Origin: Lachnospiraceae bacterium
GTDB lineage: Bacteria; Bacillota; Clostridia; Lachnospirales; Lachnospiraceae
Reading direction: 5' to 3'
Length of the DNA stretch: 64,000 nucleotides
NCBI GenBank assembly: GCA_017473115.1
Contig: JAFUNC010000009.1
Location: forward strand, 1-64,000
A program made the position numbers and the translations under genes. Positions 60,443 to 64,000 of this stretch are shown one piece after another; position 1 is the stretch's first letter, and the number at the start of each line of letters is the position of its first letter. Below the pieces are notes generated by a model, which worked only from the letters and a program-made list of their open reading frames with translations, had not been told where the DNA came from and ran no database searches.

Positions 60443-60471
60443 TTGTTATTTCCGCATAAAATGTGTAAAAT
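60443..60471 (+). promoter_or_regulatory. Promoter of hisS, with a structured leader
   Basis: TTGTTA (60443-60448), 17 bases, TAAAAT (60466-60471). In the leader, ACTATGC (60485-60491) pairs with GCATAGT (60532-60538), with an inner CAACA/TGTTG hairpin. No T-box sequence is present, so hisS is not T-box-controlled by this leader; the fold's role is unknown. Confidence 0.5.
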
Positions 60472-60561
60472 TGATATTTGGTAGACTATGCGCGGATTAG
60501 GAGCAACATTGTTGTTGGCGAAGGTGCGTGAGCATAGTTAAGAAATTTAAGGAGAAATCAC

Positions 60562-61824
60562 ATGAGTTTAATCAAGAAGCCGGTTACCGGCATGAAGGAC
60601 ATGCTTCCTGAAGAAATGCAAATCAGGGACTATGTAATGGACGAAATCAAGAATACTTACGCAAAGTTTGGATTTTCACACATTGAAACCCCTTGCGTAG
60701 AGCATATAGAGAACCTGTGCAGTAAGCAGGGTGGCGAAAACGAAAAGTTGATTTTTAAGGTATTAAAAAGAGGCGAGAAGTTAAATCTTGAAACTGCCAA
60801 TGAAGAAAACGACTTGGTTGACAGCGGTTTGCGTTACGATTTGACCGTGCCTTTGGCAAGATTTTATGCAAATAATGCTGCAAACTTAAACCAGCCTTTC
60901 AAGGCGTTACAGATGGGTAATGTATGGCGCGCGGACAGACCGCAGAAGGGACGTTTCCGCCAGTTTGTACAGTGTGATATCGACATCTTAGGCGAACCTT
61001 CCAACTTGGCTGAAATTGAGTTGGTACTTGCAACCACAACCCTTCTCGGAAAACTTGGCTTTGAGAATTTTAAGGTACACATCAACGAACGTCGTATCTT
61101 GAAAGCAATGGCTGCTTACAGCGGTTTTGCTGAGGAAGATTACGATCAGGTATTTATTCAGCTTGATAAAATGGACAAAATCGGCATCGACGGCGTGAAG
61201 GAAGCACTTTTGGGATGTGAATTTGCACCGGAATGTGTTGAGAAGTATATGACTTTGTTTGATAAAATGAATGCAGCAGAAGACAAACTTGCATTTTTAA
61301 AAGATGAACTTGGCGATTGCCTGGAAGAAGGCGTGGCTGATAATCTGGCGGAGATTTTTGCAACTGTGGAAGCTGCTAAGAAAGCAGACTGTGAGATTAT
61401 GTTTGACCCCACACTTGTGCGTGGTATGAGTTATTATACAGGTACCATTTTCGAAATTGAAATGAAGGAATTAAATTGTAGCGTAGCGGGCGGCGGAAGA
61501 TACGACAAGATGATCGGTAAGTTTACCGGCAATGATACCCCTGCGTGCGGCTTTTCTATCGGTTTCGAAAGAATTATCACCATTCTTTTAGAAAGAGGAT
61601 TTAAGGTTCCCAACGCAGATAATAAGATTGCCTTCCTTTTAGAGAAGGGAATGGATGCAGCAAGAACCGGTGAAATCATCGCAGAGGCTCAGGCACTTCG
61701 TGAAGAAGGTAAAATTGTTTTGGTAGCCAAGATGAACAAGAATAAGAAGTTCCAGAAGGAACAACTTATGAAAGACGGTTATACCGAGTTTAAGGACTTC
61801 TACAGAGAAGCACTCAAGAACTAG
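60562..61824 (+). CDS. hisS: Histidyl-tRNA synthetase
   Basis: A 420-residue class II synthetase that charges tRNA-His. It opens KKPVTGMKDMLPEEMQIRDYV (split) and holds the motif 2 region VWRADRPQKGRFRQFVQCDIDILG, the histidine A loop YDKMIGKFTGNDTPACGFSIGFERI (split) and the C-terminal anticodon domain. AAGGAG precedes the ATG. aspS follows 88 bases downstream, the usual hisS-aspS order. Confidence 0.97.
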   Translation: MSLIKKPVTGMKDMLPEEMQIRDYVMDEIKNTYAKFGFSHIETPCVEHIENLCSKQGGENEKLIFKVLKRGEKLNLETANEENDLVDSGLRYDLTVPLARFYANNAANLNQPFKALQMGNVWRADRPQKGRFRQFVQCDIDILGEPSNLAEIELVLATTTLLGKLGFENFKVHINERRILKAMAAYSGFAEEDYDQVFIQLDKMDKIGIDGVKEALLGCEFAPECVEKYMTLFDKMNAAEDKLAFLKDELGDCLEEGVADNLAEIFATVEAAKKADCEIMFDPTLVRGMSYYTGTIFEIEMKELNCSVAGGGRYDKMIGKFTGNDTPACGFSIGFERIITILLERGFKVPNADNKIAFLLEKGMDAARTGEIIAEAQALREEGKIVLVAKMNKNKKFQKEQLMKDGYTEFKDFYREALKN

Positions 61825-61912
61825 TTTGAAAAATGCTGTGCAGGATATAAAACTGCATTTGAAGAAAGAATAAAATCAATGAACTGCTGTAAGTAGTTGA
61901 AGGAGAAGAAAA

Positions 61913-63721
61913 ATGGCTGAATCAATGAAAGGCTTAAAAAGAACCCATCGTTGTACTGAGGTAAGCGAAGCAAACCTCGGACAGGTAATTACCGTAATGG
62001 GATGGGTGCAGAAGAGCAGAAACAAAGGCGGAATTATTTTTACAGATTTAAGAGACAGAAGCGGTCTTTTACAGATTATTTTTGAGCAGGGCGAAAACGG
62101 TGATTTCGTAAATGCTGAAGATTTCGAGAAGGCAGAGAAACTTCGTAGTGAATTCGTAGTTGCGGTAACCGGTAAGGTTGTAAAACGTGGCGGTGCGGCA
62201 AACGAAAATTTAAAGACCGGTACGATTGAAGTGCGTGCAACAGGACTTCGTATTTTATCAGAGGCAGAAACACCGCCTTTCCCCATCGAAGCAAATTCTA
62301 AGACCAAGGAAGAATTGCGCTTAAAGCACAGATATCTTGATTTAAGAAGACCTGACTTACAGAGTAATATCATTATGCGTAGCGAAGTAGTAAATAAAAT
62401 CCGTAACTTCCTTGCAGATGAAGGATTTCTTGAGATTGAAACCCCGATTCTTATGAAGTCTACACCGGAAGGTGCAAGAGACTATCTTGTTCCCAGCCGT
62501 GTACATCCGGGAAACTTCTACGCATTGCCCCAGTCACCTCAGCTTTACAAGCAGCTGTTGATGTGTTCAGGTTATGACCGTTATTTCCAGATTGCAAAGT
62601 GTTTCCGTGACGAAGATTTACGTGCGGACAGACAGCCTGAATTTACTCAGGTGGATATGGAATTGTCTTTCGTGGATGTAGAAGATGTTTTAGATGTCAA
62701 TGAGAGACTTTTAAAGAAGGTCTTTGAAGATACCATTGGAGTGGAAGTAAGCCTTCCTTTGCCCAGAATCACATGGCAGGATGCTATGGATCGTTTCGGT
62801 TCTGATAAGCCTGACACACGTTTCGGCATGGAATTACAGAATGTATCTGACGTGGTTGCAGGTTGTGGTTTCAGCGTATTCACAGGTGCTCTTGAAAACG
62901 GCGGTTCGGTACGCGGATTGAATGCAAAAGGTCAAGCCGGTATGCCCCGTAAAAAAATCGATGCCCTTGTAGAATTTGCTAAGGGTTATGGTGCCAAAGG
63001 TCTTGCTTACCTTGCAATCAACGAAGACGGTACCTACAAGTCATCTTTTGCCAAATTTATGACAGAAGAGGAACTTGCTAAATTGGTAGAAGCAATGGAC
63101 GGACAGCCCGGAGACTTGCTTTTATTTGCAGCAGATAAAAACAAAGTAGTTTGGGATGTTTTAGGCGCTCTTCGTTTGGAACTTGCTAAGACTATGGAAT
63201 TGATTGATAACAATAAATATAACTTCCTTTGGGTAACCGAATTCCCTCTTCTTGAGTGGGATGAAGAAGAGAAGCGTTTCGTAGCGGTTCATCATCCGTT
63301 TACAATGCCTATGGATGAGGATATTCCTTACCTTGACAGCGATCCCGGACGTGTACGTGCCAAAGCATATGACATCGTATTAAACGGTACAGAACTTGGC
63401 GGCGGTAGCGTGCGTATCCATCAGGGAGATATCCAGAGCAAGATGTTTGAAATGCTTGGATTTACACCGGAGCAGGCACACAGCCAGTTCGGTTTCCTCT
63501 TGGATGCATTTAAGTACGGTGTACCTCCTCACGCAGGACTTGCTTACGGTCTTGACCGTATGATTATGCTTATGGTAAAAGCGGAGTCTATCCGTGATGT
63601 AATGGCATTCCCGAAGGTAAAAGATGCTTCCTGTCTTATGTCAGAAGCACCTAACGTGGTAGATCCCAAGCAGTTGGAAGAACTTTGCATTAAGATTGAC
63701 CTTCCTGCGGAAGAAGAATAA
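61913..63721 (+). CDS. aspS: Aspartyl-tRNA synthetase (bacterial type)
   Basis: A 602-residue class II enzyme with the N-terminal OB anticodon domain (TVMGWVQKSRNKGGIIFTDLRDRSG, split), the catalytic core (FLEIETPILMKSTPEGARDYLVPSR, split; RDEDLRADRQPEFTQVD), a bacterial GAD insertion domain (residues about 285-430) and the C-terminal motif 3 GLAYGLDRMIMLM. AAGGAG precedes the ATG. It may charge tRNA-Asp only or tRNA-Asn also; that cannot be judged without other genes. Confidence 0.97.
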   Translation: MAESMKGLKRTHRCTEVSEANLGQVITVMGWVQKSRNKGGIIFTDLRDRSGLLQIIFEQGENGDFVNAEDFEKAEKLRSEFVVAVTGKVVKRGGAANENLKTGTIEVRATGLRILSEAETPPFPIEANSKTKEELRLKHRYLDLRRPDLQSNIIMRSEVVNKIRNFLADEGFLEIETPILMKSTPEGARDYLVPSRVHPGNFYALPQSPQLYKQLLMCSGYDRYFQIAKCFRDEDLRADRQPEFTQVDMELSFVDVEDVLDVNERLLKKVFEDTIGVEVSLPLPRITWQDAMDRFGSDKPDTRFGMELQNVSDVVAGCGFSVFTGALENGGSVRGLNAKGQAGMPRKKIDALVEFAKGYGAKGLAYLAINEDGTYKSSFAKFMTEEELAKLVEAMDGQPGDLLLFAADKNKVVWDVLGALRLELAKTMELIDNNKYNFLWVTEFPLLEWDEEEKRFVAVHHPFTMPMDEDIPYLDSDPGRVRAKAYDIVLNGTELGGGSVRIHQGDIQSKMFEMLGFTPEQAHSQFGFLLDAFKYGVPPHAGLAYGLDRMIMLMVKAESIRDVMAFPKVKDASCLMSEAPNVVDPKQLEELCIKIDLPAEEE

Positions 63722-63740
63722 AAGAGTAGCAGTAAACAGT

Positions 63741-63775
63741 AATCCTCTCGTTTGATAACGGGAGGATTCTTTGCA
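63741..63775 (+). terminator. Intrinsic terminator
   Basis: A 10-bp stem (63741-63750 with 63759-63768, one G-T pair), loop of 8, with a short T tail. It ends the hisS-aspS unit. Confidence 0.75.
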
Positions 63776-63829
63776 AAGGAGCAAACCGTATTTGGACGAT
63801 GTCATAAAAACAGACAAGGAGACGCCGTG

Positions 63830-64000
63830 ATGATTCACATATACTGGGCAGAATTAGAGGATTTAAAACATTCCTATGATGAAAAAGTAAATATGTTACA
63901 CGCGTCCAGAGCGGATAAGTTAAGCAATTTTAAAATGCCCGCAGACCGTATTCGCAGTCTTGGCGCGGGTCTTCTTTTAGAAAAAGGGTTAGAGGACTAT
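63830..64000 (+). CDS. 4'-Phosphopantetheinyl transferase-like protein (partial, N-terminus)
   Basis: Fifty-seven codons run off the window. It starts MIHIYWAELEDLKHSYDEK and reads A-S-R-A-D-K-L-S-N-F-K-M, then R-I-R-S-L-G-A-G-L-L-L-E-K, which is the N-terminal pattern of Sfp-type phosphopantetheinyl transferases. AAGGAG lies ten bases before the ATG; a GTG just before it could also start. The catalytic core lies beyond the window, so the call rests on the N-terminus only. Confidence 0.7.
   Translation, partial: MIHIYWAELEDLKHSYDEKVNMLHASRADKLSNFKMPADRIRSLGAGLLLEKGLEDY

Noticed and set aside
53381-60480. Integron with attC sites
   Set aside because: The gene mix fits, but no integrase and no attC-like imperfect palindromes with conserved ends were seen in the gaps, several of which are shorter than 30 bases.

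Overview
The window is a gene-dense, AT-rich bacterial chromosome segment that looks like a member of the Clostridia, most probably Lachnospiraceae. The evidence is AAGGAGG-type ribosome binding sites, intrinsic terminators after most units, a T-box leader, a minimal two-gene SUF system, an HTH-type regulator set typical of the group, an Rpn-type nuclease with the usual opening MGKTDIT, and the gene order rel / MBL hydrolase / hemZ. No rRNA, tRNA, CRISPR array or complete insertion sequence was seen. Species-level identity cannot be read from the sequence.

Layout. 0-1.7 kb: a large serine recombinase, probably the edge of a mobile element. 1.8-8.9 kb: a cell-surface module with two lipoproteins (one carrying a transglutaminase-like domain), an ECF sigma factor with its anti-sigma factor, a membrane protein and a SARP-type regulator; two matched ECF-type promoters tie the module together. 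9.2-10.6 kb: a small alarmone synthetase and an HD hydrolase (minus strand). 10.8-15.8 kb: sufC plus a SufB/D-like gene, a secreted trypsin-like protease, and two G3E (COG0523) GTPases, one with a 108-residue His/Cys-rich insert and one fused to a YcgQ/DUF1980-like domain. 16.2-19.3 kb: Rpn-type nuclease, pyrBI, and a PH-like protein. 19.4-23.6 kb: a folate operon folC-folE-HD-folP-folBK. 24.8-31.3 kb: ppx-ppk-maf, a PilZ protein and an HTH protein with a long hydrophobic five-residue repeat. 31.4-43 kb: purC, a metal-regulated-looking DUF2325/DUF3793 unit, a PHP-HAD fusion, an ABC-F ATPase, a diguanylate cyclase, groESL and a polar amino acid ABC transporter. 43-46.9 kb: MarR plus flavodoxin, then a T-box leader and a second structured leader before a single protein joining HTH, cupin and acyl-CoA synthetase domains. 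47-53.4 kb: HTH-membrane protein, DUF4236, rel, MBL hydrolase, hemZ. 53.4-60.3 kb: an accessory block of small unrelated genes including an HTH-MNT/HEPN toxin-antitoxin pair and a frameshifted pseudogene, sitting between hemZ and hisS. 60.5-64 kb: hisS, aspS and the start of a phosphopantetheinyl transferase gene.

The most interesting candidates are: (1) the double leader at 44.1-44.6 kb, a canonical T-box followed by a predicted multi-branched RNA that would hide the Shine-Dalgarno site of an HTH-cupin-acyl-CoA synthetase, suggesting amino-acid-controlled activation of a carboxylic acid; (2) the TTGACA-17-TATAAT promoter with twin GTTAGC-N4-GCTAAC operators and a hairpin before DUF2325/DUF3793; (3) heptamer direct repeats with 4-bp spacers, as SARP regulators use, just after a SARP-type gene and in front of an orphan transcription unit; (4) the ECF promoter pair; (5) the HD hydrolase inside the folate operon; and (6) the metal-binding GTPase pair. 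All functional statements come from motif reading by eye; no database search was run.
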